Translations under genes and position numbers: made by a program
Assembly (NCBI GenBank): GCA_963971535.1
Contig: OZ020592.1
Location: forward strand, 125,457,937 to 125,521,936
Reading direction: 5' to 3'
Length of the DNA stretch: 64,000 nucleotides
DNA from: Notolepis coatsorum
Lineage: Eukaryota; Chordata; Actinopteri; Aulopiformes; Paralepididae
Notes under the pieces: model-generated
Told to the model about the DNA's origin: nothing
Database searches by the model: none
Seen by the model: only the letters and a program-made list of their open reading frames with translations
Shown here: one piece after another, positions 35,338 through 47,366 of the stretch
Layout of the letters: every line of letters begins with the position of its first letter
Numbering within the stretch: the stretch's first letter is position 1

Positions 35338-37477
35338 GAGGTCTCTCCCCCAACGCTCGCCGATGTATCAGCCATCCACGGCGTCATACATTGCCACGCC
35401 GACGTTTCCAGACTTCACCTATGAGAATCGAGCACAGTACACGGAGCTCCGGATGTGCTTAGAGACAATGATGGTGGATGTCGCTGATGAACGCCACAAG
35501 TATGCAATATTACTGAAGCACCTGAAAGTACCGCGAGCGCACAATATAGCGCTAGCCTATGCCACCTCTACGACCCCATACACCGCGGCTCTAGCAGCGC
35601 TGGACCAGAGATATGGACGTATATGGGATTACGTAATCCAAGAGATAAGGCATATTGATCGCCTACCCCCAGCAACAGACAATCGCTCATTAGACGACCT
35701 GTCTATAAAAGTGCAGTCCCTGGTAGGGATGCTGGGAGCGCAACGGGAAAAGGGTATGCACGAGCTATACGCCAACTCTAACGTCGAGAGGATTTTAGAG
35801 AAGCTGCCACCCGCCAGACAAGAGCGCTTCAGGCGGCAGAGAGACCACCGTGATCCTAACGGTCCCGAACCATCCCTCCTCGATCTAGCCGACTTCCTGG
35901 CGAGAGAAGTCAGCAGCTTACGACTGGATACGTTCGTGCGGAGCACACCAAGCTCCAGAGAGGGACCCAGGAGAATAAACGATGGAAGAAGATCGGTGAC
36001 TGTCATGCACCAATCAGAATCAGTACCGAGCAGTAAGAACCACAGTACCCCCTCGAGAAAAGAGAAGTGGAAGATGGTGTGCCCGTACTGCGAGAAGGAA
36101 CACTGGCTGTCACAATGTGACCTGTTCACAAAGATGAATGCAGAAGAAGTGAGTCAATGGATAAAGTCCAACAGGCGCTGTTACCGATGTGCGCGCAGTC
36201 ACATGGCAGCCGAATGCCGCCTAAAGAAGAGGTGCAGTCGGTGTGACGGAGCCCATCTAGATGTACTACGCGACAGTAACAGAAGAAAGCCTGCACCATC
36301 GAGCAGCACCAAGGCAAGTGTCATGTACATTGACCCCGCCAGCAGCAGCGGCGCCCAAGTGCTCTTAAAGGTAGTCCGTGTAACATTGAGCTACCAAGAT
36401 AAAGTCATGGACACTTACGCCGTCCTTGATGACGGGTCAGAGAAGACCCTTCTGCTCGCGTCCGCTGCGGCCCAGCTGGGACTGCGGGGGAGCGAGAACC
36501 AAATGACGATTCGGACAATAAGAAGAGATTTAAAGACGATAAAGGGCGAGAATGTCTCCTTCACTATCGCAGCAAGCAGGCAGCCAGAGCGACGGTATAG
36601 GATTACAAATGCTTTCACCAGCCAAGAAATAGGACTATCACAGTACACCTACCCCATCGCCAAGCTGATGGATAAATATGTGCACCTGCGTCAACTACCT
36701 ATCCCGCTCATAGACGGCGCCACCCCGACCCTGCTGATAGGCTCCGACCATGCAGACCTCATCGTCCCGATAGACCGGGTCCATACAGGACCCCGAGGCT
36801 GTCCTGCAGCAGTCGAGACCCGCCTAGGATGGACACTACAAGGCCCCCTCGCTAAATCTCTCAACCGAACAGCAGCCACTAGCTGCCTCCACTCCAGAGC
36901 GACAGAAGGAGACACCACACTCCTGCAGCATGTCGAGAAGAAAATTGACTGGCGACGTCGTGCGCTGCTCCGCGCCTCCCTGATCAAAGACGGCTTTGAT
37001 CTCCGGCAGCGGGCCAGCAGCGACCCCCCAGTATTGCGCAACCTCAACCCAGAGGTCGCAGAGGACCCAGCAGCAGATGAAGAGGTCCGACACAGTGTGA
37101 AGAACAGTTTCTACGTGGACAACTGTTTACAAAGCGTTTCGACTCAAGAAGAAGCCGAGGTTCTCCTACTCAAGCTACGCGCCTCCCTGATCAAAGGCGG
37201 CTTTGATCTCAGGCAGTGGGCCAGCAGTGACCCGCACGTATTGCGCAGCCTCTCCCCCGCGGACAAGGCTGCCAGCAGCGAGACCTGGATGGCGACAATC
37301 CCAGGAGAAGCCCAAGAAATGACACTAGGACTAGTCTGGCGCTTCAAAACAGACTCGCTCCACTATAGACACAAACCCCTGACCACGGAGCAGGGAAGGT
37401 CGACGGTGATACCGACCACCAGACGGAGTGTGTACAGAACACTCGCCAGACAATATGACCCGTTGGGATGTATTTAA
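35330..37477 (+). pseudogene. BEL gag C-terminal part, protease and partial RT
   Basis: Frame 2. First a gag-like (DUF1759) region (YENRAQYTELRMCLETMM, HIDRLPPATDNRS). Then zinc-knuckle-like Cys/His pairs (CPYCEKEHWLSQC, CYRCARSHMAAEC, CSRCDGAH). Then a retropepsin-like active site YAVLDDGSEKTLL near 36,415. The RT is badly shortened: the fingers and first palm motifs are gone, and only FYVDNCLQS remains of the catalytic box, with N where the family has D. RASLIK-GFDLRQ-ASSDP occurs twice, 200 bp apart. The frame ends at 37,477 where a 1.2-kb insertion begins. Confidence 0.85.
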
Positions 37478-38157
37478 GCATTACATCACACGCAGGAGTG
37501 GTTTGTGACCAATAAACCATGCCTAGGGGTGGTTGTTAGGCCCGAGGCGCAGCCGAGGGTCGTTAGACCCCCCTAGGCATGGTTTATTGGTCACAAATCA
37601 CGACTGCACGTGGTGTAAAGCTTTTATACAACTGCCAGATTCATCCAACCTTATTTCTATACAATAAACACACATTAATCGAAGATTTATTGAAAAAACC
37701 ATCCGCCAGAAAAAGTAGTTCCCACAACTCCATGTGGAAGCAGCTTGAAGTGCATCCAACCAAACTAACACATCCAACTGTGTATTATTGGAATGATTGA
37801 GAGAAGTTGCCTCATGTGGAAGCAGCTTGAAGTGCATCCAACCAACTAACACATCCAACTGTGTATTATTGGAATGATTGATTGAAAATTTTATTACCAG
37901 ATGCAGAATGGGTACAATACAGTACGGCTCAATACACACAATTGTTAAGGGAATGCATAGGAAAAAAACGTTTTCTTCGCCCTATTTTTTTATTTATTTC
38001 TTTTAGCCTAAACTTAACCAGTTGGAAACCAGGGGTACAGTAATAAAATTAGCAATCAACCAATCAATCAATTCAATAGACCATGCTCACTTAAAACAGC
38101 GCTGCTTCTCTCTCAGTCTGACTCCCCCGCTGTTGCAGACAGGAGTGTGTGTGTGTG

Positions 38158-38190
<33 letters not shown>

Positions 38191-38214
38191 CACAGTGTGT
38201 GTGTGCGTGTGTGT

Positions 38215-38259
<45 letters not shown>

Positions 38260-38655
38260 TGTGTGTGTTTGTGGGTACGCCAGCGTCGGACAGTGAGAGA
38301 GAACGCTGCAGTCAGTAGCAAGAAGGAAGTAGAAATTTAAATCAATCAATTAATCTATCAATCAAACCGCGATTTTTCTTTTGTTCTAGATTGCCTCAAG
38401 ACCCATCAATTACATCATCCAACATTGTTTAAAGGGCTAACACATTCCCCTTGACAGAATCGCTTCATATTTAGTCGTTTAGTCGCCATTAACATATCCA
38501 TTTGTAAATATTATTGGCCACCTTCTTGTGATCCGGCGGAGTGATGTGATGTGGGTCGGTTGTGGGCGGGTCCTGGGCCAGCAGCGTGGATTGTTGCCAA
38601 TAAAGACGTGTAAAATGACTGTTTCAGCCAATCAGAATCGAGAAATTTGCATGCC
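37474..38655. mobile_element. Unclassified 1.2-kb insertion in BEL pol
   Basis: It separates the RT thumb (…YDPLGCI) from its expected continuation LPYTTRAKM. 37,488-37,618 forms a strong hairpin (AATAAACCATGCCTAGGGG against CCCCTAGGCATGGTTTATT) with a GC-rich centre. 37,735-37,875 is a direct repeat of about 80 bp. 37,866-37,953 is a minus-strand LINE-tail repeat. 38,143-38,275 is a (GT)n microsatellite. The complement of the right end (GTGTAAGGTAGATTATACAA) resembles 37,614-37,640. It is composite, class unknown. Confidence 0.65.
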
Positions 38656-39830
38656 GTTGTATAATCTACCTTACACCACCAGGGCAAAGATGATTGTACG
38701 AGCACTATGGGACAAGGACCAGGGCTGGGACGACCCAATACCCGCACACCTTGCCTCCACATGGAGAGAGTGGGAGACGGCGCTCCGCTCACTCCCAGGC
38801 GTCAATATACGCCGCAGCTACTTCCCACCCACAGTGAGGCCAGAGACATGCAAGATGGATCTACACGTCTTCAGTGACGCCTCCGAAGTAGCCTATGGAT
38901 CGGTGGCCTACTTGCGTGCCCAAGAGAAGGGAGGAGAGATACACACTGCTTTCATCCTGGCTCGCTCAAGAATAGCCCCACGAAAGCAACAATCTATCCC
39001 GCGTCTAGAGCTCTGCGCAGCCCTAGCAGGAGCGCATCTAGCCACGTTAATCCAACGTGAACTCACCATTCCGGTGCACAGAACAATCTTGTGGTCAGAT
39101 TCCACGACAGTACTCACATGGATCAAGTCTGATTCATGCAGATACAAGGTCTTCGTGGGAGTCAGAGTCACCGAGATTCAAGAGTTAACAGAAGCAGCGA
39201 GCTGGCGGTATGTGGACACCAAACACAACCCAGCTGACGTCATCACCCGGGGAATGTCCCTAGATGACCTCACCCGTCGCAACATCTACAGTGACGGACC
39301 AGAGTTCCTCAAGCTCCCGGAAGAAGAGTGGCCCACGCCCACCCCACGGGAAGCGAGTAAAGAGGAGGCTGAGAACAAGAAACCTATGTTCTGTGGACTG
39401 AGCACAATCGCCTCCACAGACCCCAACATAGATGATTGCATTACCCTACAGAGTGCGCAGCTAAAGACATTTCTGCGGCACCACCCAGAGATTCAGCCCA
39501 CTGCCGACATTTCAGCAGCTGACTACGAAGAAGCAGAACTTCTTCTACTACAACGAGCCCAGAGAGACTCGTTCCCCGATGAGCTAGACTGTCTACAGGG
39601 AGGAAAGCCCGTCCCATCAGACAGCAGACTGCTCCACCTGGCACCCGAGAGCGACGCCCATAATCTCATCAGAGTGGGTGGTCGTCTGCGGAGAGCCCCC
39701 GATCTACCGGATGACGTTAAGTACCCGATAGTCCTGAACAGCCGACACAAGGTCACAGAGCTGATCATAAAGAAATACGACGAGGATGTACACCACGCAG
39801 GAGCAGAGAGTCTTCGCGGAGATCAGACGT
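38656..39830 (+). pseudogene. BEL RT end, RNase H and integrase start
   Basis: Frame 2, continuing from the interrupted RT. LPYTTRAKMIVRALWDKD is the typical BEL/Pao RT-RNase H connection. RNase H follows: HVFSDASEVAYGSVAYLR (first Asp), RLELCAALAGAHLA (Glu), ILWSDSTTVLTWI (Asp), DTKHNPADVITRG. The frame then runs into the integrase N-terminal region (KVTELIIKKYDEDVHHAG) and loses phase at about 39,800-39,830. Many residues expected of an active RNase H are in place, so decay here is recent. Confidence 0.85.
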
Positions 39831-40898
39831 CGCTATTGGATACTTCAAGGAAGAGAAGCAGTGCGACGCTTCCAGCAAACCTGTCTAGACTGCCGAAAGT
39901 GGCGCGCGCAGCCCAACATACCCCGGATGGCTGACCTACCTCCCTGTCGCCTCCGACTCGGCGACAAGCCATTCCACTCCACAGGCATGGACTGTTTTGG
40001 CCCGTTGTACATAAAGAAAGGAAGAGGAACCGAGAAGCGGCGGGGTATTGTATTCAAATGCATGACCACCAGAGCGATACATATCGAACTCCTTCCAACT
40101 ATGAGCACAGACTCATTCCTTATGGCCTTCCGAAGATTCACATCACGGAAAGGAAAACCGTCTACATTGTTGTCCGATCACGGGACAAACTTCAAAGGCG
40201 GAGAAAGAGAGCTGAGAGAGAGCTTCCAAGCTATGGGCCCAGAACTTAAGACCCACCTCGCTCCATCCCAGATTGACTTCCAGTTTAATCCCCCGAACGC
40301 ACCCCACTTCGGTGGAACCTGGGAACGAGAAGTACGTTCTATAAAGACAGCCCTGTACGCCGTGCTTGGGGCCCAGACTGTGGCGGAAGAAGTCCTAATG
40401 ACAGTCCTCACGGAGATCGAGGGAGTATTGAACTCAAAGCCCCTCGGTTACGTCTCCAGTGATGTAGCAGATGTCGACCCAGTCACCCCCAACACACTCT
40501 TGATGGGGCGGCTGGACCCCGCGCTACCCCAGACAATGTACAGGCCTGAAGAAGCGAACGGCCGAAGAATGTGGAGGTACAGTCAAGTACTAGCTGACAA
40601 GTTTTGGAACAGCTTTCTACTCCACTACCTACCGTCTCTACAGACCCGCCAGAAGTGGGTAGAAGAGAGAGACAATTTGACAGAAGGAACAGTCGTCATG
40701 ATTATCGACCAGTCACTACCCAGAGCTATGTGGCCGGCTGGCCGCGTAAGCAAAGTGATCACCGGTGCCGATGGCAAGGTCCGAGCAGCTGAGGTGCTCG
40801 TCCAAGGGCGAACTTACACACGACCCGTGGCGAGGCTAATAGAACTGCCCAGACTCCCAGACACTATCGATGACGACCATGACCCCACGACTTTGTGA
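39800..40898 (+). pseudogene. BEL integrase
   Basis: Frame 3. RRYWILQGREAVRRFQQTC then LDCRKWRAQP form the rest of the HHCC zinc finger. GMDCFGPLYIKKGRGTEKRR gives the first catalytic Asp, LSDHGTNFKGGERELRE the second, and FNPPNAPHFGGTWEREVRSI the Glu of the D,D(35)E core. The C-terminal part (DPVTPNTLLMGR, WPAGRVSKVITGADGKVRAA, RPVARLIELP) matches the BEL/Pao integrase tail. The frame is intact from the shift to its stop at 40,898, about 90 bp before the 3' LTR. Confidence 0.88.
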
Positions 40899-40991
40899 GT
40901 TGACTGACCCTTACAGCGGACCTTGAGTGGTAGACAGTGCGGTTAATCTGTCTCTGCTTAGCTAATTAGGTGGGACTAATTAGGGGGCGGC

Positions 40992-41580
40992 TGTTGTGAA
41001 GGATCAGATTAAACCGAATATATATATTTATTTATGGATATATATTTAATAGTATTTGTATATCGTTTGATATCCCTTGTATATTCCTTGTACATATACA
41101 CTGAATATCCCTTTAGTCTACTAACAGCCCATAATAGTTTCATTCTACCATTGGACAAGAACCTGGCGCCAGCAGCCAAGCCCCTTGGTTCAAGTTCAAT
41201 CGTGCCGACGAACATGTCGTTACAAGCCCGGTTCCGCGTAGGAATACGTCTGGCGAAATACGAATGGTACTATTTGTTCACAGCGCATATATATATGGCG
41301 CAAGTAAAGTAGAACTTTCTTTTTAGTCCATTAGTCCTTTACCCTCCAACCTAGTAACAGACGTGAAGCCTCACCCACGACCCACGTGTGGTGCAGTATG
41401 GCCTACTTGGCCTCAGAATAGGCATTGAGACATTGTGTGGACTTCGTTTCATCAGGTGGGAAAGTGTTCATCATATCTATATCATGTACTGTGTGGCCAG
41501 TAGTTAAAGTACATAATCGGTAGTGGTTTAATGATACCATACTTATCAATACAGTCAGGGAATTGTACCCCTCAGTTACA
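40992..41580 (+). repeat. BEL 3' LTR
   Basis: 589 bp, identical in my reading to the 5' LTR except for an extra 11 bp (ATATTCCTTGT) near 41,081-41,091. Preceded by a purine-rich tract (GGTGGGACTAATTAGGGGGC) that could serve as polypurine tract, and followed by ACGAG. Confidence 0.95.
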
Positions 41581-41639
41581 ACGAGTTTACTAGTTTTTAT
41601 GATCGTTATTTCCTTTATTCGCTATTGGCATTCATAATT

Positions 41640-42095
41640 CATCCAGGAAGGCTCCGGGAGCCAGCTGGACCCCGTCTGATATATATTTTTTTTTAATATC
41701 TTTTTCAACCCTCCTTTTTCCGATTTTTCTCCCATCCCACTGTTAGTCGTTATGCCAATTCCCAACCCCCTTCCTGGTTGTTGCGCACTTTCCCCTACTG
41801 TTGGTCCGAGAGGCCGGAGACTGTCACATGCTTTCCTCCGACGCATGTGCAGCCAGCCGGCAGCCAGCCTGGCCGCGCAGATTCTCACTGGGAGAGTGTA
41901 ACGTGTGGGAGGCCGCACTACCTCTCTCCAGATCCTACCCTCGCTGAGCAGGCGCCCCGACCGAACTGTAGGGGTCGCTGTCCACAACGCCCAGGACCCA
42001 CCCGCCAGCTTTCCCCACCCCCTAATACTGCCAATTGTATTAGTGTGAATGGCCAGCCAAGCTGGTGACAACGCCGGGAGCTGGATTCGAACACC
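41640..42095 (-). mobile_element. SINE-like element, relative of 25,910-26,384
   Basis: Shares with the other copy the words AACGTGTGGGAGGC, GTCGCTGTCCACAACGCCC and CACCCCCTAATAC. On the minus strand, the stretch at 42,082-42,092 reads GTTCGAATCCA, like a tRNA B box. Exact ends are not clear. Confidence 0.65.
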
Positions 42096-42675
42096 TTGTC
42101 TGATATTTCAACGCCTCAATACCGCTGCCTGGTGGATTTCGGGCGAGTTGCACTCCACTCTAAACCGGATGTGGCGCTCTGTGCATCGGGGAAAATCCTC
42201 CGGCAGAGATATCTTGTAACGTGGATCAAGATACACACTCAAGTGCATGGGATCGCTTTCGAGACGCAAGAATCAATATGCTTTCGGCGTTTATTGCGTG
42301 ATACAAACGGAAAAAGGATCTAGCAGATCGACATCAAATAATTGGAAAGTTTTTCTCCAGACGCCACAGCTAAGAGGAATCTAACGTTAATTCCAGCTCG
42401 ATTGTCCATTTATTTCATTGCAATCTATCCGATCAACGTATGGTGTCATACTAAAGAAAGCCGTTAGTGACAATCAAGGAATCATAAATGCCACCCCCTT
42501 TCCTTCACGCATGATGGAGCATAATGTATAGCGATCATATGCATTTGAATTTTTTAATATAGCGTGTATATAGGAACGAAATGCCAATCGATTATGTATA
42601 ATACGCGTCAGGGCCTATAACGCGCGTTCTAGGAATTACTGCTATACACTCTAAAAACATACTTATATTCACGAC

Positions 42676-43945
42676 CAGGGCACGAAATTTACTTTTTGAC
42701 TCACCGGCCAGTGGTGGGTAGATGGGAAAAATCTACCCGCCAAGCATATTTCTTACCAGCCAAAAAAACGCATTTTTGTGTCACATATATATAAAAGAAA
42801 TCTGTACATTTCAAGTAGATAGGGTATTATGTTGAAGAATACACTTAAATAAGAGGCCAGAGTCAAATTTTAAGCAAATTATTTTAATATATTGATTGAT
42901 GATTGATTAATCAATACATGTAAATTCAATCTTAAGCTTAAATTGTAACCTACTGTTAAACATCAGACTCCTCACTCTACCCTCTTTGCAGGATATAACA
43001 GAACATAATTAGGGATGTCCCAATCACGTTTTTTGCCACCGATACCGATCACCGATTGTCTATGAGCCATATCGGCCGATACCGATCGTTTTTGTTTAAA
43101 AAGAATATATATATATATATAAAAAATTATAAAATATATATATTATATAATCATACTTGTAGTTGTATTATCTGCGAGACATCGCCACCACGCAACAAGT
43201 CAAAATGCTCGCTATCCGCAAACAGCTCCACTGTCTGTGTGTATACTCGAGTAGCCTCCAGCTCCAGCAAGGATTCTCCGGCGCTGCAGCTGGACCCTAT
43301 ACTCTGCTTTGGTCAAATCACATTCAGCATGCCCTCATGCGATGGAAGCCAGGGGCTCGAATACGCATCGAATCAATGTTATAAGACATTGATATCAGGG
43401 GCTATCTGTAGCTACTGCTAGCCGGCTAGATAACGTTAAGACAACGCCTCAGTGAACTATTTAGTTTACTGGGACATTTCGTAGTGAGCTAACGTGAGCT
43501 AACGTGAGCTACCTAGCCAACGGAGGTATCATGCACTACTAGACTATTGCTGGAGCATTTGTTGATATCAGGAGCTAACAGTAGCTAGCCGGCTAGATAA
43601 CGTTAGACAATGCCTCATGTATTAAACTAAAAGTGAATAGTTGACTGGGTCATTTTGTAACGGTAGCTAACGTTAGCTCACGGAGGTCCCACTAGACTAG
43701 AGCAGTCAGCAGACTGCCAGATGCAATAGGAGCCTCTGTGTTTACACAGGTTTTGGAGGAGGAGCAGTGCGCTGCAGGTCTGTGTGCTTGAGACAGAAGT
43801 CAGTGAGTGAGAACTCCGCTAAGAATTGGATCATGTTTTTCGATCGGTTTTCACATGACTATTTGGTTGCCCGCCACATGGCGGACAGACCTCTCAGTCT
43901 CACTCGCCAAACCTAAAATCTGGCGGGCTCTAATTTTGTGCCCTG
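42676..43945. mobile_element. hAT element (CAGGGCACGAAATT ends)
   Basis: Ends CAGGGCACGAAATT and AATTTTGTGCCCTG, flanked by exact TTCACGAC on both sides (42,668-42,675 and 43,946-43,953). Subterminal CTACCCGCC/GGCGGGC words. At 43,010 an inner terminus TAGGGATGTCCCAATCACG of another hAT MITE begins; its other end was not found. Repeated GCTAACGTTAGCT-type words occur at 43,480-43,690. No transposase. Confidence 0.9.
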
Positions 43946-44572
43946 TTCACGACGGTACTAACACGACAATGTATGAATGGAAAAATATAACGTTCCCACA
44001 TCCGGAAAGATAGATACCCGATGTTGAATGGGCCATAGTAATGTCGATATAGCTATAATATTTAAAAAGTTATAGCCCTGCAAAGAAGGTGAACCACTCC
44101 ATAGGGTTACAGCACTGGCAGAGAGTGGTATAAGATGGGCATACTGCGTGGCGCAGAATGTGTTAAGAACACGGCGCACACCAGTCTGTCTGACTTACGA
44201 CTGCTCTTCAGCGCTCCTAAATCCTGCTCTTAGTTAAGAGCGAATCCCAGAGAAGGAACCGTTCGTGAATCCCAAAATCAGCCTGAAAATGTCTTAAGTG
44301 GAGCTAGGACAAAATGTTGTCGGATCTTTTGTCTCAAGTCCCTTGGTGAATGAGACCCATTGTCCTATAATAAGATAACTGAACAGAATTATAGGTTGAT
44401 GCACAGAATGTACCTTAACCCAGTCCGTTAATATGTACATTTACATTTACCCTTTACTTTATTATTATTAATCATTGTAAAAATTATATTTATACTATTT
44501 GATAACTGAACAAAAGCATTCATTCTGAAAGTTACATTGTTGATGCTTGAAATGTCTGAGCTTCCACGTTAA

Positions 44573-45524
44573 CACTTTAAGTGCCGAAAACGTGTTTAGG
44601 CGTCCTTCCCCGCCATGCTCAAGTTGCCGAGGACGCCGTAACTCGTCTTTAATATCAATATTTCAAAAATCTGTGATCGGAATCATATTTTCCATCCGCA
44701 GCCTTCACACACAGTTCTGAGCTCCTCTCAATCCTCTAGCGGTTCAAGAGCGCCATCTGGTGGCCGATCGGCAGAAGCGCCAAACAGGAAGTTATGTGGA
44801 TGAAGTGCTGATCACCCATATTACTTCCGGGCACTCGCTATAGGTCCCGGGACTCCATCTTGATACACTGGACATCGATCGGTTGCAAATAACTCGATAA
44901 ACAACATGATTTGGACGTATATAGTATTATACAACCTGGAAATGGACCGGGTATTTCGACATCCCATAATGGAAAACTGTCTACCCCACGCTGATCGCCC
45001 AACGGCCCGCGGAGACTGGGGTGAGTTTTAGCGAGTAATATTACCGTGTTCGACACCAACTGCTATGATGAACATTTGACCCACATTAGATGAATGGTAT
45101 AACGCTGCCCACGGAATTATAAACGCCCCCCTCGCCCATCCGGTCAACATCAGATGACGTGTAGTAACTTCCAGAAGTCCGTCCAGTTGGATTTTTTTAT
45201 ATCGCGCCGATTGCCATCAAACTGTATTTGATCATCAATATAATGCATTTGGGGCTATAAATCACGTTCTGGAGAAAGCTGCAGACAGAGATGAAAACAT
45301 ACTTATACTTTAGATCATATTTTAGTATGAATATGTGAATGAAAAAGTTTAACGTTCATACACCCTGAACAATACATATAGGACATTGAATGGGCCCTAA
45401 TAATGGCAATTTAGCAATAGAATTTAAAAAGTTATAGCCCTGCAAAGAAGGGGAACTTCTCCATAGACAAATAGAGCTGGCAAGGGATGGTATATCATGA
45501 ATTTAGCCTTAGGCAATCAAAGTG
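44573..45524. mobile_element. TTAA element (piggyBac-like), 952 bp
   Basis: TTAA|CACTTTAAGTGCCG at the left (TTAA 44,569-44,572) and CAATCAAAGTG|TTAA at the right (45,525-45,528). The interior is the inverted counterpart of 30,939-31,898 (for example GGCTATAAATCACGTTCTGG). Its right TTAA later served as the target for a hAT insertion. Confidence 0.75.
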
Positions 45525-45529
45525 TTAAC

Positions 45530-47338
45530 TAGAGTTGTTCCGATACCGATACTAGTATCGGAAATGCCGCCGATACTGCCTAAAATGCTAGTATCGGTAT
45601 CGGCGAGTACACGTAAATTCTAGCCTCCGATCCCATGATGTAATTTATCTCCTGCCGAGTCCTGCGGAGAGTGAGGATTATAAAATGAACATGTTTTAAA
45701 GTGTGATGCTGTGTCATTTTAACAGCAGATACACTTTCTTAAATTCCATTGTCCCCGACAGTGCGGTGTGACGGGGAGCTCGGACGGGAATCGGGATGTG
45801 TTTGGCTGGTGTTATGATAGCATTAGCTGGAAAGATAGCTAGTTGGAACAACATCCGCTTTTAACGTTACATCAAATCAGATGATCGCCTGTCCTTTCTC
45901 CAGGACCTAACACTGTCCGTGACCGTCTATCAACAATAATGCACCCACGGTGAATTGTATTTAAGTTAAGTAGCTACGGACTAGCGTTAGCTGACTATTA
46001 CTAACGTTATCTTAATGTCGATGCGGGAAGGCGAGCTAGGTCAGTTAGCTTAGCTTGATAACGTTACCGTGTCTAAAGTTGGTGCTATTCACATAATCCA
46101 GCAATAATGGCTGCAGACCTGCAAGCAAAGTACAGCAAGTGCCAAAGGATAAGAGTCTGAGGCGGAGTTTCAAAAGAGAATGTTGAATATTTATTTTGCA
46201 TCAAAAATCACAACATGAACGGTCTATCTGCCACTAGCTTACAGACTGAATAGGGTATATCTGCAGAGCCACTGAGTAGCGAGTGCAACACCGTTTAATG
46301 TCCGTGTGGATCATTGGAGTAGGGTATATCTGCAGTGCTGCACAGTGCATGTGAGCGGATCGGAGCGTGAGCGGCGCGGGGCGCGGAGCGGCCGGTTTTG
46401 ACGTGAGCGAGGAGTGGGTTTTAAAATGAGTCGGCGCGACGTCCGGAGCGAGAGTTCTCCTCCGCTCCAATCCACTCCAGGCCGCTCACAGTGGTTTAAC
46501 ACTGATGTAATATACATGCAGTACAATGCCAAAGCAACAGATGGCGATGTACAAACATGAAGGCCATTTTCAACCAATGAGAAGGGTGAACCTGTGATAG
46601 GCTGTTCGTTCAGGCTTTGTCACTGTAGAGACGCCCACACTCACTCCAGTTAGGAAAAAGTATCGACGCCATTGTTGTTGACGTTAGCTTACATGCTAAC
46701 GTTAATGGCAGCGACCATAGCATTGTGGCTCGGCTAGCCTATCATCGCTTAATAGAGATAGTGAATGGATAAACAACGTTATTTAACATTGCAGAATGGC
46801 TACAATTACAATGCGGCTCAATACAAACAATTGTTAAGGGGCCCAGGGGGTGTAGACTGTTGTAGTTTGAGCTCATTTACACCATGCTCCAAAAAAAGAA
46901 GAAAAAAAACTGCCGAGCGATCTGGCGCGGGGAGCGGTCGATTCAAGGTGAGCGGGGAGCGAGCGGAGAGCGACTTGGGGGCGGGGTCAACATGAGTGAT
47001 TAGCGGAGCGGACCAAGCTTTAAAGAGCGAAGAGCGGATTTCTCGGCCGCGCCGATCCGCTCACGTGGTCTGGTGCTGCAGCCCATACTCATTGATTAAT
47101 GATACTAATACAAATCTATACAATCACCTGTTGTTGAATAAATACCATACGTTCTAGTTATTACTAAAAAAAACAGTATAACAGTATCTAAAAAAAAAAA
47201 AAAGTATAATTTATATAATTTTTTTTTATTTTTTTTTTTTATGCACTGGTATCGGATAAATATCGGTATCGGCCGATACCCAAAGCTTAGGTATCGGAAT
47301 CGGATCGGAAAGGGAAAAATGGTATCGGAACATCTCTA
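45530..47338. mobile_element. hAT element (TAGAGTTGTTCCGATACC ends)
   Basis: Ends TAGAGTTGTTCCGATACC and GGTATCGGAACATCTCTA, flanked by exact GTGTTAAC (45,522-45,529, 47,339-47,346). It contains GAGCGG-rich blocks (46,355-46,500 and 46,910-47,060) in opposite orientation, probably the ends of a further insert, and a minus-strand LINE-tail piece at 46,772-46,842. No transposase was recognised. Confidence 0.9.
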
Positions 47339-47366
47339 GTGTTAACGTATGGTTGTTTTTACTTAA

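Larger units (their letters stand above)
33489..41580 (+). mobile_element. BEL/Pao LTR retrotransposon, nearly complete but defective
   Basis: Two TG...CA LTRs (33,489-34,066 and 40,992-41,580) flank gag, protease, a partly deleted RT, RNase H and integrase, in the order and style of BEL/Pao elements. The 5-bp duplication ACGAG borders both ends. Followed by eye, the LTRs agree except for one 11-bp duplication in the 3' copy, so insertion is recent. Defects: a frameshift between gag and pol, loss of the first RT motifs, a 1.2-kb insertion in pol, and a frameshift before integrase. Confidence 0.95.
33424..44162. mobile_element. TTAA element (piggyBac-like) hosting BEL, SINE and hAT insertions
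   Basis: Left end TTAA|CACATCTTGCGCC (TTAA 33,420-33,423). Right end GGCGCAGAATGTG|TTAA (44,163-44,166). The ends are inverted repeats. The resident sequence is 33,424-33,488, 41,581-41,640, about 42,100-42,675 and 43,946-44,162, related to 44,573-45,524 (for example AAAGTTATAGCCCTGCAAAG). The rest is later insertions. 44,167-44,568 beyond it holds an unassigned repeat end (TTGGTGAATGAGACCCATTG). Confidence 0.72.

Noticed and set aside
38022..38349. Cys/Val-rich or His/Thr-rich ORFs
   Set aside because: Produced by the (GT)n microsatellite.
42076..42105. Possible tRNA gene (GTTCGAATCC B-box on the minus strand)
   Set aside because: No cloverleaf could be built around it; it belongs to a SINE-like element.
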